The notes beneath the pieces are model-generated. The model was not told where the DNA came from. It ran no database searches and saw nothing but the letters and a program-made list of their open reading frames with translations. Positions 1 to 12,756 of a DNA stretch of 64,000 bases are shown here, piece after piece. The first letter of the stretch is position 1. Each line of letters opens with the position of its first letter. This DNA is from Monomorium pharaonis (lineage: Eukaryota; Arthropoda; Insecta; Hymenoptera; Formicidae): positions 7,513,710 to 7,577,709 of the forward strand of contig NC_050473.1 in the NCBI RefSeq assembly GCF_013373865.1. Direction: 5' to 3'. The position numbers and the translations under genes are program-made.

Positions 1-3000
1 TATATATTCAGAGAAATTTGAGCTCTCTCTGTCTCTCTCTCTCTTCCTAACGTAATTGAGATTCCGGAAGTCGTGGGTAATATCCGAGTCGCCGGTCGTT
101 GAGTAGCACAATAGGCCAATCTGTTTCGTCGCTGGAAGGATTCCGTTCCTCCGGACGGAATCTACCGGAGGCCGGACGTCTTGAGGATGCTTTCCGCACG
201 ATAATTAATTATTATTCCCACGGGCCGCGATTCATGCTCGAGGAGTTGAGCGCGAATTATGCAGAGCGTACGATCTTTCGCGCTTGGCAAGCAATTTGGC
301 CAGCGCATATAACGTTGCACGACCAGTTGCATAATAGAATTGACTTATTCCGTCAAGAACCACTCGTACCGGGCCGGTAATGCACTTAACTCGTCCCGAA
401 ACGCGTCGACGTTGCGCGATAACGTAACGCCCGCGGCCCGGGGTGCATAATGGAATCGCCGGCCGGAAAGATCACCTGCTCCGGCTGCCGGAAACTGCAG
501 TGCCGTGAGGGAGAAAGGGAGTGTCGACCTACGCGGTAAATCACGCGATAAATGCCAAACCGCTGCTGCTGCGGACGGCAAAGAACGCGCGCGTGTGGCG
601 CTTACCGCCAAAGTGTTTTCGACGGAGGAGTCGACGTTTCTCCGCGCCCACGCACTCTTCCTCAGTAAGCATCATCGTCGTCGACGGAGAGAAAATGGAT
701 ATGCGCGCGGGTTACTGTGTCGAAGGAAGAAGTGCTCTCCCTCTCGTCCTCTCAGCCGCGATGAATCGTGGGATAAGACGGGCGAAGGTATAATGGAGGA
801 TATCCGGACGGTAAGATACGAGGGATGAAGTGTGCGGCAGTGGCGGATGGAGTAGAGTTCCTCCCTTTTAGAGTGTAGATGGAGCGAATGAGAGGAGAGA
901 GAGAGAGTGAGATCGGTGGGAATAGGGAATTACCGGAAAATGAAAAGATTCGCAAGCGACAAATTCCCTCGCGGGCGCATTGAAACACTAAATTCCCGCC
1001 TTCGAAGGGTGTCCCACCCTCTTACTTCCTCCTCCCCCTGCTCGTTTGCGAAGTTATATGTGTTTTTTTTTCTCCTGTTTCGCGGGGACGAGTTTTCTGC
1101 TGGTTCGAGGCGTCGCGCGCGAGATCGGACGATGAAGCGGGCGGATTCGAAAGAGAGCTCGTCCTCTCTGGGATTCAATGGCGCAAAGCTCTTGCTTTAT
1201 TCGCTCCTCGGCTCGATTTCCGCGCGTGCGATATAATTTGCTCTATGTAGAAGATACGTTTCAAAAGCGCATCCTTCTATCCGCAAACTGAATGAAATGT
1301 ATCACGATGAAACGCGATTGATAATCACAAACGGATAGATCGAATTGGAACGTAATTGATACGGCGCGAAGCGAAAAATAAATTAAGCGTTTTAACGTTT
1401 TCACATGAAATGTACAATTACAAAGCTATTATAACGTAAATATATATAATATCATTATTTAGCGATTTAGCTGTGACTCCTTATTAAATTTGACATATTA
1501 TAAATGAAATTTAATCGTGCGGCGTGTATATTCCCATTTGTTCAATCGCAAGGTCAATAGTTTCATTATATTTGTCTAAAGTGTCACGTTCAAATTCGCA
1601 TTATTTCCGTTTACAGCGCCGGAAATCCTGTGTGATTGGCTAACGTCAATCACTCCCAAAATGATAGTATCAATATTTGATTAAATAAAGTAACAGATAT
1701 ACAGTGATCGAACGGTGCGCGGGCGATTGACTAACACACTTTCGCGTCTCAATACGTCAAAATCGACATATCGATTATAATTGTTTTCTAACTAAACCTC
1801 GATAGTGTGTCCATTCTTGTTAAGTTATAATCAATGCGCAAACTCACTGTCACTTCGAGCTCAAAGACACGTATGAAAATCGATTTTTATTATTGTAAGC
1901 CATAAAAACCTGCAGTGTGTAACTTTATGCAGAAAAAATTGCAAATGTTCATGTCCGTTCGTGAGAAAAATCAAATTAATCGTAGACGATAAGTGATTTG
2001 ACAATAATCTGTAATATTTTATTTTATAACGAAACGTTCATTATTTCTGAAAATTTAAGCTCGATATAAATTATTCAAATACCTTGATGTTAGAAAAGAA
2101 AATATGTATATTCTTCATATACTTTTATTTCACATAATTTACGTAATATAATATATATTTTTATCGTCTTTTTATGAAGATGTCTGTTCAAAATTAAGTC
2201 AATGAATAAAAATTAATAATTTGATAATAAACTGATATAAACTCGATATAAATTATTTGAAACACATGGTTGAAAAAAGAAAGACATGTATTCTACGAAT
2301 ATTTTTATTCTAAGCGATGCTTTCCAAGCTTTGCTTTATTCTATTATTATTTTTATATGAAAATATTCGACTGATAAAATTGCATTGAGTGACGTTTTAA
2401 ACGGAGGAAATAATTTCTACTGGTAATCACTGTGAAAGTTTCAATATGTGAATGTTCAGAACTAATCGTAATTTTATATCTTTAATATTTTAAGAGGGGT
2501 AGTCAGGGGTCGTTTCACCTCCAGTTCTCTTCGATTCTGCGAGTAATACAGTCGCGCTACATAGCTTAAGTTTCCGAGGTTGTGACGTGTATAGAGTGCG
2601 GGCTGTGTAGTGGTTGGCTTGATTCCCGCGCGGAGCGGATAGGTGAGGGAACTTTCCTCATTACAAGAATACTTTTAAAACGGTTCGCCTGATAAACGAA
2701 TGAACTTTTAGTGTTCCTTATCGGCAATCCCAATGCTCGCTATCGAGTAAGAGTCGAAAGGTGATCGCGAGGTAGCGAACCGGGACCGCTACCTTTAATT
2801 TCCTTCCTGCCGTTGCCGCGCAGTTATTGCAAATGGAAATATTCCTATCGCTGCGAAAACTATTTCTTCTCTTTCTATCGAGCGGCAAAAAATTTCATAG
2901 CAATCTTTTGAATTGTACATTTCATTGTGATTTATTGCGTATCTCAGTCTGTAAAAAAAAAAAAAAAACGTATGCGCAAAAAGCGCTCTTTAATAACGCG

Positions 3001-5926
3001 CTTTAATTTTCGTCGAAACGTTTCCTCGCTCCGTGCCATTCATTCTCGCGAGATATCTGGTATGTAAACGGCACAAGTTACCAATCGCGGATGGCAATTC
3101 CCGATCGACAGATAAAGAATGTGTCGGCATGGCATGCTGTAACCCGGAGTATTTCCCAATTAAGCTCCCATACGGCGGCGTCGCAGTTCGGCCTGTGTGC
3201 GCGTCCCGCGCGTATAGATGCCATTTACTCGCCGCTATACAAAGTCTTTTCCGCATAGGCCACCAGCTATTCCCAGACGGTCTCCGGGCTTAATAGCTCC
3301 CCGCGGGAATTTCGGGGCCATTGGTTACCTAACCCGCGTCTAACAAGAATGATGGTGATGATCGAGCCAGGCAAGACAACGTAAGAGGAAATTAAGTACG
3401 GAGGAGGCCCGACGCTGGGTCGGACATGCTACTCCAATTTGCATTTCGTTCCAAGTTTTAATTGGTTTTAATCCTTTGGCGGACTACGCCCACGCTTCTC
3501 TCGTCCGCTTCGTACGAACTTTTAACCCTTTCCGCTGGAAAGCCAAATAGGCTCGCCACGCGCACGGACTTCAACAGTTTCTCTCGTGAGGTAGCTATAT
3601 ATATACCGCAATATCTTTTTGTACGTTCGAGCTAGAAATAATTAGAAAGGGGCACTGCAACGTGAAATTCCTCTTTAGGATAATTTGGACGGCTGGGAAT
3701 TAGATCGAGTTATCTTCCACGTGTGTAATACATGTTGTAGCATGCATTAGCTTCACTCGAAAGCTTCATCGCCCGAGTCGACTTGCTTTTCATCTCTTAA
3801 TGGACGTTCTTGGGGGACCTCCTTAATTGGCTACGCAAGTATCTTTAGCAATGAAGTCCACGTACTCTTGGCAGCAAGACGGGGACATTGTTCGTCCTAA
3901 CAATCCGTGTGTATGTGTGTGTGTGTGTGTGTGTAACCTGGAGTTAGTTGAGACCGAAAGACGGACGTCGGTAGGATTTGGGATCTTTGTCCTTCCGACT
4001 GTTCACGAAGACACCGCGAAGTTCTCGTAACTTCGCGCCGATTGAGGCAAACTCTACTATCCGATAACTTCCACCAGTCAAAGACTAGTGCGACGTGCAA
4101 ACACACATATACACAAACACATTTTCTCTCTCCTCTCTCTCACGCACACTTCTGCCACATTGGATTCGCCGTTACACGTCGGTGCGCTGTAGATAGGTCC
4201 TTTTCCTGGTGGGACCCAGGATTACAGCAAGCACTCCGGATTACCGGGTTTGGTGGTACCAGAAATGTCATATCCTTGGGAATTGGTTTCTCCGGGATGT
4301 ATTACGTGAAATCGGTCTAATTATGTTTCTGAGAGTATTAAGACATTTACGGTATATTTCGTCACTAGGGATGTGGATATAAAAAATAATTGGCTTACAA
4401 TGTGACGTCTCTGATATATTGGATTGAAATTCAGGAGGAGGCTTCGTAACACGAAACCTCCTAATCAGAAGTAATTAAGTTTCGCCGAGAGCTGCTGATT
4501 AATAAGCATCCTTGTAATTATGTTCACGAAACGCCCAATTACTTACATTCTTCCCTAATAAAGGAGAGAAAATGCTGTAAGCTCAAATATACTCATGATA
4601 TATCAAGAATCATTTATAGCTAAAATATTTAGAGCTTATTTAACATTTTATAAATTTTACATTTTCTGAAAAATAATAAATCAGTACAGCCGATATCTGT
4701 TGTACAAATCTTAGGATAAATATAATATAAACGTACGTGACCTATAAAGTGCTTTAAAATAACAGACCACATTTGTAGCGGTAAAACATGTATGCGCGTA
4801 AAAAATAAAAGACAGATTTTATATGTCTATAATAATGCGCGTATTGATAGAATAAAAATTGATTGAATAAAAAAAATTTATTATTAATGTAAGAATTTTA
4901 AGAGCTTTCTTTAAAATATTTTTTCTTTCATAAAAATTTTCACAGAAAAAAGTTTTTCCGACGCTTAAAAGCGCGTAAGTAATTAAAATAAAAAAGCATT
5001 AATTATAAGAATATGTCCGCGCAAATCAACTCTTTTTTTTATCTTTCAATGTAATAAATTCGGATTTACATGAACGATCGAATAATTTCTCTTCAAACGT
5101 GTCCAAAAGTGGCGCAGAATTAATGATATTGCTACATAATTAAAATACTGTGCAATGTAGCCGCTATCCGATATACTGAGCATAGTTTTGTGGTTTACTC
5201 TCCAGAGGCATGAAAATTACCTTGAAATTAGGGTGCTCTAATGGCTGTGATAATTGATATTTGATGCGTGTCGCAGCTTCTCTTCCACATTGTTTCACGT
5301 GACATACATTGTTTCCTGTACATATATAGTTATTATAAATAATCTACTGCTTTTGAACACACTGCATCACCTAGATAGTTTTCATTATTCCTGCAGTCAT
5401 AATCGTAACTACTTTTTCAAAGATAAAAGATCTGACGCGTTTTTGTTATATTCTCTCTCAAAGTTATACTAATTTATAATTTAGAAATAAATTTATTTTC
5501 TTCGTTTAAATTGTTTAATTCTACATCAGGGAATCAATTTTATATGCTATTATCCACTCAATCTTCATTATTTTGATTTTACAAATTATTTATGCAAACA
5601 AACATATTTCTACACTGCAATTTCTGTTATATTATAAAAAATACAAAAGAAATATTCATAATCTGTAAAAAATATTGGATAGTTCCATTCGTACAATAAT
5701 TATTGCTCAACTGCGATTGTATGTCACAAAGCTGTCATTTTATTTAGTTTTATATTTAATTGTCACAGTGATAATCTATAGTGGTATAGTAATCTTTTTA
5801 ATAGTTACAGCTATTTTTTTTATTATCAACTCTGTTAAAAGAAATTAATTAAAAAATTCTTCCATTTTCAAAACTAAAAAATATTATATTATCTATAATT
5901 GTAAAAACTGTTTCTTTTTGTTGCAG
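1..5926. other. Noncoding: upstream intron of dpr gene or intergenic
   Basis: No convincing coding exon was found. A CT-rich tract opens the window (about 27-45), and 60-1250 and 2490-4320 are GC/CpG-rich with only short incidental open frames on both strands. The remainder is AT-rich. Because the dpr exon at 5927 begins inside an Ig domain, most or all of this interval is probably intron of that gene. I looked for an exon encoding the first half of Ig1 (a cysteine-containing strand B) and could not identify one. Confidence 0.5.
3907..3934. repeat. (GT)n microsatellite
   Basis: GT alternation of 28 bases with one A interruption. Confidence 0.92.
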
Positions 5927-6082
5927 ATCACGTGGGTGAGACGGAGGGACAGACAGTTGCTAACAGTCGGTACTAGTACACACTCCATTGACAAAAGATT
6001 TGTCGTCAGGCACTCGAGCACCGATTGGCAACTCACAATACGCACTGTAACTGTAGACGATGCCGGCATCTATGAATGTCAG
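5927..6082 (+). CDS. dpr exon: second half of Ig1
   Basis: This 52-codon exon is in phase 0 at both ends, with acceptor TTGCAG and donor GTAATT. It encodes ITWVRRRDRQLLTVG at its start and DDAGIYECQ at its end. The break between the YECQ motif and the next strand is where I expect a dpr family intron. It contains the second Ig1 cysteine. Confidence 0.87.
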
Positions 6083-9000
6083 GTAATTTAATAAGCCTTT
6101 TATTCCTAAATATATTTTTAAGTTTCAGGATATTTATTTTTTTGTGGTGTTGTAATTTTTATTTAGAATATATTTTTATTTGTATTTTTATATTTTAATA
6201 AGATATCATGTTAAAAAATAATATTTTATCTTTGATCATATCTCTCTCTTTCAGAGTTCTGTACAAATATATATGTAAAAAGAATAAAAAGAAGTCCCAT
6301 ATACATATATAATTGCATTTTGTAATTTTTGTTAGTTCACATTAAATTTTCATAATAATAAGGATTTTTCCTGTCGAATTACTGACATATCAATAAATAT
6401 GAGATAGATTTTTACTGTTTAGTCGTTTTTATTTTAGAACGCGAGATGAAGTTAATTTTTAATACTGTTTGAGTGAAATAACGCTTGTTTTTAGGTGTAA
6501 ATTGAGTAATTTTTAACGTACGATTCCGTGACACTTTGTTAAAGGTTTCGCAATCTAAAATGTCAGTTGAAATGCCAGAGCGATCAGTCACAAGTATTTT
6601 AGGTCGTGGTGATTGGCCGCGACTTCAACCCCATCTAGATTTCTCTAAAGGACAATAGCTTTGACGATGTGAATACAATGTTAATATATATTATAGCATA
6701 ATCCGCTTGTTAGCTTATAATTTAAAACTAGTCATTGTTGTGCGGAAAATGCTCAAGTTACGATGTCCCGACTTCTTCATATTTTATCATCTGCAATATC
6801 ATATTTATATGAAATATATATTAGATTGCTTGCCATTGTATTATTCCAATCAATATATAATCGGATTTGTATTTAAAGGTCAATTTATTTTTAAAGTATC
6901 TATGCATCTTTAAAAAAAAGTTTTCCTTGTTACATCAACAACTAGAATTATATAGACAATCAGATTGTTAAAATTAAATAGCTATTATTTTATAACGCGA
7001 ATTAACTTTTTCTTGTGACATTTGTTCTTGAAAATCTAAAAATATTTAAACAAAAAGAAATTTTGCATGTAGTGTATTAATTTATTTTTACATTATATGC
7101 TAATGAATATGTCAGGTTTCTTCTACAGTATAATATTAGATTCATTTCACTCTATCTATTTCTATATCACTAAATAACAGCTATTTCTCGATTGTATTTC
7201 CTGATTGTAATCCTGTACAAATGTTCCAGCTCTTTCGAATTCGCGTTTTAACGCAGTAGGAAAAGTTAAAAGGTATTGCTATGTTACGATTGCAGGTGAC
7301 GTCGCATCCGGTGCAGCGAAACTTCGCTCGTCTCAAGATTACGGAGGCGTACTCGATAATACCGGGTGCGCCTGATCTGCACGTGAAGCAAGGCTCGAGC
7401 CTCCGTTTGGAATGCCAACTTATGGCGGCCACGGAAAAGCCCCTTTACGTCTTCTGGTATCGTCAGGGTCGTATGATAAATTACGACGAGGAGCCCGGCG
7501 TCGATGTCAAGCTCACAACGAGCGGCTCCATTCTGACGGTGAACAAAACGAAGCTTACGCACGACGGTAATTATACGTGCGTACCTAGCAATGCCAAACC
7601 GGCGTCCGTCATGGTCCACGTGATCGAAGGTGAGAAAAAAAACACGAAGCTATAGCATCATTAGTTTCAAGTTTCAGCTTTCATTAAATTTAGTTCGGAA
7701 TTTCATGTTAATTGAGGGAAATTTTCAAACGTGAAATTAGTCCAATAAAATATTACTTTGTGCTGTGCTGTCCGTGTTGGTTGTTGGAATATATTTTAAT
7801 CGTAAATAAATTTTTTATTTGGTGAAAAGATCATTCATTTAATCTATTTAACGGAATAATAACGCATTATACTTCCTAGAATGTTAAACACTGCATAAGA
7901 TTTCAATAAAAGGTATTAGATATCCTCATAATACAGAAATCTTTATCGCAAATTGTGTTGCGAATACCTACAGATTAAGGAATTAAACTTGTGTTTCTAA
8001 ACCAGGAAATTTTGAGCATAACGTAAATGTGAAACCAGATCATCTCTTTTTATATTAAATGCGATTCCATCAATATCGACATACAAGGGGAAGAATCTCT
8101 CGGTGTTTAAACTTCATTAGTTTTCCGCTGGATTCACGATTGTATGGCAAACTAATACAGATTACAGCGACGCGATCGTTAAAAATCCGACTTTAGCGAT
8201 AATTCCTGCGGTACGCGAGCTGCCTGCGGATTGTGTCAGTAGGCCGAAATTACGGATTTAAAACGCAATGGTAATTGACTCGCTCGCTCCAGTTACTTCC
8301 GGCGAAGAAGAGATCAGCCGCCGATCGGCCGGTAGGGGAACTTCCACGAAACTTGAATATTCATTAGAGTAAGTGCCGAACAATTAAACGGCTCGTAGGG
8401 AGCTCGTTACGATCGGATTTAGCGGCTCTCGCAGACGCATTCATCCCGCAATCCCGCACAGCTCGCCCGCGATAACAGAAGGAGGCGCTTCAAAATTGTA
8501 CGACCGTCTCTCTAACGACGAAACTTTTACAAAACCTCCTCGAGTTTGCTCCGCGAAGACAAAGTTCGAACGCAATTTTTTGAAAGTACAGCGTATAACT
8601 TCGGGCCAGTTTTTACTTACACACTTTAATGTGCTTAGTAAGTACGTAACAACGCGATAGTGTCCGTAAAACATTATCAAACTTATCTATTATTTTTTCT
8701 TTATACAAGATAATACTGCACCCTTCCTTTCTTCTCCTTCCATTTTATTTTAATCTTTTTTTGTACTCGTGCCGCGACACGGCTTCGACATCGCCAATCG
8801 TCAAAAGTTTTTCTATGGCATTAGTGTAGATTATATTAAGCCTCTTTACATTAAACTTTACGGTCTTGTTTATTCAAGCTTATATAAAAATAGAGGATAT
8901 AATATTACAAGTTGGAGGAAAAAAATACAGCAGCTAAAGTTTGAAAAGATTTTTATGTCAGATAAATTTATTATTCGGCAGTAGAAGTATTAGAGTATTT

Positions 9001-11214
9001 AGCTAGATAAATATCTGAAAATAATTTTGTTCGATTATAAAAATAATAATTATGTATGACGCTCAAACATAAATAAATGCTGTAAAAAGTTTTAAACGTT
9101 CTACTAATCAGCTCAAACGTAATGCACATAATTATTTTAAGTCTAATAAAATTGCAGAAATCTGTATCTAATTAGATTTTTAAATTTTAACAAAGCCGTT
9201 CTTTCCATGTATTATAGCTATTATATTTAGATTAAGTATTTGGGAATTAATTTTTACTATATAATGAGAATGTCTTATTATTATTATTATTAATGCTCAC
9301 GTTACCACATATTCAATTTTAACTTTCTCATTCTTATAAATAATACAGTAAAAAATTTGTTCAACATTTATTCAACGTTGAAAAAGATATTCCAATAACA
9401 ATTTAAAAAAAAAATTACTAAAACATTGCTTATCTCTTGTGTTCGATAATTTGTTAAGAATTATATGTGGGGGGGGGGGAATTGCGAAAAAATGGACACT
9501 ATTGAAGTATTTTGGAATTGAATTTTAGCATTCTAAAGAGTAGTTTACTTTGTGGGATTTTGGGGCAGCGTGAAAAGAAGGAATTGCCTTGGGGAAACTC
9601 GAGAAGTTCGATAGATATTCATCCACTGTTTGCCATGTCCCCGTATGATGCTGAAGCACGTGACAACCAGGGAACGTCACGCACGTGACCAGATTGTCGA
9701 GCGGTATTTTCTACAAGAAGAAATGTGAAATGATCCGCGTTTTATCTTATATCTCAACTAAGAACGTCGAACGACATGAGATCGTTTAAAACGTTGTTTC
9801 TGCTCCCGGGGGAAGGCTTTACCGCTCCGTATGAGAAGACCACTTTCTTGCTTCTCTGCGCGCTGAACTTCTGTTCTAGTTTACACATGTGTATCTTTAA
9901 ATCTTTATTTATCTTTCTTTTATTATCGATATCAGAACAACGATAACACTATATTCTTTGTGCGCTATTAATCTGATTTATTCGGCCTTTATTTGCGTAT
10001 CCATTATTTCTAGAATTTACACACATAAAAAGAATCCGTTATCTCTGTTACTTCTTTTATTAAGTCAAGCTACTATAGTTGAGAGAATAATGATTTGCAC
10101 AAGAAATACTCAAATTTCTCATGGGATGTGTGCTTATAAAGAATAATAATGTATCGAATAACAAATATTGTTTAAGATAGTATACGAAAATGAAAATAAA
10201 TAGCAAATAAAAATCTATAACAATTTCTTAGTATATTTCTTTGTGAATTTTTTATGGAAAAATGGAAAGAGATAGAGCAATTATGTTTATTTCATTCAGA
10301 GATCATGTAGAGATCATATTTTTCTTTATATACATTTAAATTTTATTAAAAAATAATATAAAAACCGTCACTGACTTTAATAATAAAAGACATCGGTATA
10401 TTCAAGTTTTTTAAATCATGGTTTTTTATTAAAATGGTATTTACATTACTGCTCCCACAGAAAAGAAAAGCAAAATGACAAACTTTATAAAGTTGAAACA
10501 TAAATCTAGTGCTTGATGTTTATCGAAATATTTCGTTTGAAGAAAGTTGGTCAAAGTCAATATAACGGTTTTTCGCTATAAATTTTGCTTGTTTTTTAGT
10601 TGCGACAAAATATCGCAATTAATTAAAAAATTCTATATTAAGCATTGATTTTTAGTGTCTTAAAGAAGTGTATAAATTTGTAAACCGTCTTCGAAATATT
10701 ATATTTATAATGGTCACGCTTTTTGAAAAAATTTTAACAGCGATATTATTTTATATTACTTTTTAACGAAATGTCAAATAGAAAAGAGTGTGTGTTTGTG
10801 TGTGTGTGCGTGTGTGGTTTTTATAATGGAATAAACATATCTATCTCTTTCCGTTATTTCATAAAAAATTAACAAAGGCTTCGTTTAGATGTATATATAT
10901 GTGAATATTAATATATATTCTAAAGAAAGTTTCCAGCGATTTGCCGCGTTACAATCCTAAGCCCTTCGCAACTACGAGCGAGTGATAATTTAAAATTGAG
11001 CAAATCACTCGAATCTGTATTTGTGCCGTGTGCTTTTGCGCCATGTGAAAGCCATTTTTCTAATCTCATTGCAGAGGAGGAGAAGCCAGCGGCGATGCAC
11101 GGGGGCGACAGAAGGAACCTCAGCCCGGCAATTTTGGCGAGCAACTTTCTCGTGTCCCTCCTGGCGGCCGTCAGCTGGAGGATACCGAGTTTCACGAACC
11201 TTTACCCGACGTGA
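5927..11214 (+). CDS. dpr-family two-Ig-domain cell-surface protein (3' part of gene; three exons)
   Basis: Joined exons 5927-6082, 7296-7629 and 11075-11214 give one continuous 209-residue frame ending in TGA. The order is: second half of Ig1 (ITWVRRRD, LLTVG, WQLTI, DAGIYEC), a complete Ig2 (LRLEC, VFWYRQG, MINYD, HDGNYTC, PSNAKPASV), a short EKPAAM linker and a hydrophobic C-terminus (ILASNFLVSLLAAV) fitting a GPI-anchor signal. These are the hallmarks of the insect Dpr family, often named zig-8-like in other insects. Dpr proteins act at the neuronal surface by binding DIP partners in synaptic target choice; that role is family knowledge. N-glycosylation sequons NKT and NYT lie in Ig2. The signal peptide and first half of Ig1 are missing, presumably on exons upstream. 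I cannot say which dpr paralogue it is. Confidence 0.88.
6083..7295 (+). other. dpr intron
   Basis: A 1213-base GT-AG intron in phase 0. It is AT-rich with no supported internal feature; the short open frame at 6707-6913 has the composition of intron sequence. Confidence 0.8.
7296..7629 (+). CDS. dpr exon: Ig1 end and complete Ig2
   Basis: The acceptor is TTGCAG and the donor GTGAGA. It codes 111 residues plus one base of a split codon. It begins VTSHPVQRNFARLKI (last strand of Ig1) and then holds Ig2: first cysteine in LRLECQ, core tryptophan in FWYRQG, second cysteine in NYTCVPSN, final strand ASVMVHVIE. The reading frame continues for a few codons past the donor, but the EKPAAM exon downstream shows where the real splice is. 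GC content is markedly higher than in the flanking introns. Confidence 0.92.
7630..11074 (+). other. dpr intron (last)
   Basis: A 3445-base phase-1 GT-AG intron. It holds a GC-richer island at about 8150-8650, a G9 run near 9471-9479 and a (GT)n tract at 10787-10816. No coding exon is supported. Confidence 0.78.
11075..11214 (+). CDS. dpr terminal exon: EKPAAM linker and GPI-type hydrophobic tail
   Basis: The acceptor TTGCAG precedes AGGAGGAG, and the base carried over from the previous exon completes a Glu codon. It encodes EEEKPAAMHGGDRR and then a hydrophobic stretch, ending TNLYPT and TGA at 11212-11214. An EKPAAM/EQPAAM motif directly after Ig2 is a dpr family signature as I remember it. 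The hydrophobic tail with only a short polar end favours GPI anchoring over a full transmembrane domain. Confidence 0.85.
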
Positions 11215-12750
11215 ATTACCGCCGCCCCGGCGACGTTCTTCGGCCCGTGTGTCCCCCGCGACCTGACGGCGGGCCCGGCGAGGAAACGAGTTCCCGAAGT
11301 CGTTGTCCCGCTGCCTGGTGCCTCGGCACGAGCCCCCACGCTCACTTTCGACCCGGGAAGAAACTCCGGTTGCCGGGGATGATTGTGCGCGTGATACCGC
11401 GAACTCCGGCGACACCCCGGTTTACCTTACGTGTGTCTCTTTTGCGTATACTAGATAGACGCTATTCGGGGTTGACAGTCGCGCTGGTTCGACGGCGTCC
11501 TGTAGCTCAAGGACAGAGAGTCGCCGGTGAGTCCGAGTTTGTTTCGATACGGTGCGCCCACCCTGTGTGTGTGTGTGTGAAACCCGTGTCTTCAGCCCTC
11601 CGCATCTTATCTTCCATCTTGCTGCCCGTTCTCGCGCGAGTGCCCGCGTAAATGTGCTTGCCGGGACGACTGTACTCCGTTTTGGAATTGAGCTAGCGAT
11701 TTACTGTAGGATACGTTTTACTCTTAAATTCTCGCGTAATTCTCTCTATGCGTTTCGTTGCGCGCGATGTTACAGTCCAAACTCTCTCTCTCTCTTCCTT
11801 TCTTCTGTCGACGATAACGATGACAAACAAGATTACGGCGTGTAAATACGAACGCAATTTCTCTTGTTGCACCTAGATATTCTTTTGTGTACGATAAATC
11901 GTATGAAACAATAATTCAAAGGGAGTATTGAAAAGATGGATAATTTCGAAATAACAATACAAAATCTCGCCATGTGAATGTAACATACCGTGATAAATTT
12001 CGTGACGAATTTTATCGTGAATAATATTTCTGTATTACAAATGTGTTCTCCTTTCATTATATCGTCTTGACCGTGCAATATGGTTTTCCCGCGACAGAAT
12101 TATGAATCAATTACTTTGGATGTAACCGCGTGGACCGCAATGAGACCAGAGGATTATGGAACTATGGTACTAAGGTACGTCGTAAGATACGCATTGGTGA
12201 AAAAGTCGCGCGAGCGGGAGGGGAGATGCCCGATTTGTTTGGACAGGAAACTCGGTTTCTCGCAGGAAATTCGTTTTCCGATGTGCAACCCTTCCGCTCG
12301 ATATGCGGCTCGTCGATATCTTTCGGTGTGCGTGATTCGGTGAGTCGTTTTCTTCGTACGTGCGCATTCTACATATATACATATATACACGTATATATTC
12401 GTTACGTACAGACAAATGTACACGGCGGGAGCTCGATTTATCGTTCTTCCAATTAATCGCGGTACCGTTCATATTTTCGAATCCCATAGTGATTTGTATC
12501 GCTTATCGTTTTGCCGCATTCATTGATTGCGCCGCATGTTTTTGTTTGGCCCAAACATCCCTTTCGATTGCGTTTGATCGAGCTTTCACCGTACGTACGG
12601 ATACGTTATTGCATAACGTAGAGGCTGCTGCGAAAATTCTGTTTGTCGTGACCAGCATTCGCGGCGGGACCGTAATAATAATGATAAATCGTACTCTTTG
12701 ATTGAATCTGCTACCGTCAAGCCTCTTTTATTTTACAAATTAAATTCACC

Positions 12751-12756
12751 AATAAA
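12751..12756 (+). terminator. Candidate polyadenylation signal AATAAA (dpr 3' UTR)
   Basis: AATAAA followed by an A-run lies about 1.5 kb after the dpr stop. It is one of several candidates and the choice is inference. Confidence 0.25.

Noticed and set aside
99..380. 93-codon frame near the window start
   Set aside because: Starts at a non-ATG codon, has no domain or flanking splice sites that extend it, and is matched by equally long frames in neighbouring phases.
2580..2660. tRNA-like text (GTGTAGTGGTTGGC followed by GATTCCCGCGC)
   Set aside because: It resembles an A box, but I could not fold a cloverleaf or find a proper B box at the right distance; at most a very old tRNA-derived SINE.
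11005..11651. Long open frames on both strands around the end of dpr
   Set aside because: They overlap the dpr terminal exon and its GC-rich 3' flank, are Arg/Pro-rich as GC-rich noncoding DNA tends to be, and have no recognisable family.
12080..12701. Cluster of overlapping 87-113-codon frames on both strands
   Set aside because: Mutually overlapping frames without conserved motifs; more consistent with 3' UTR or intergenic sequence low in stop codons.
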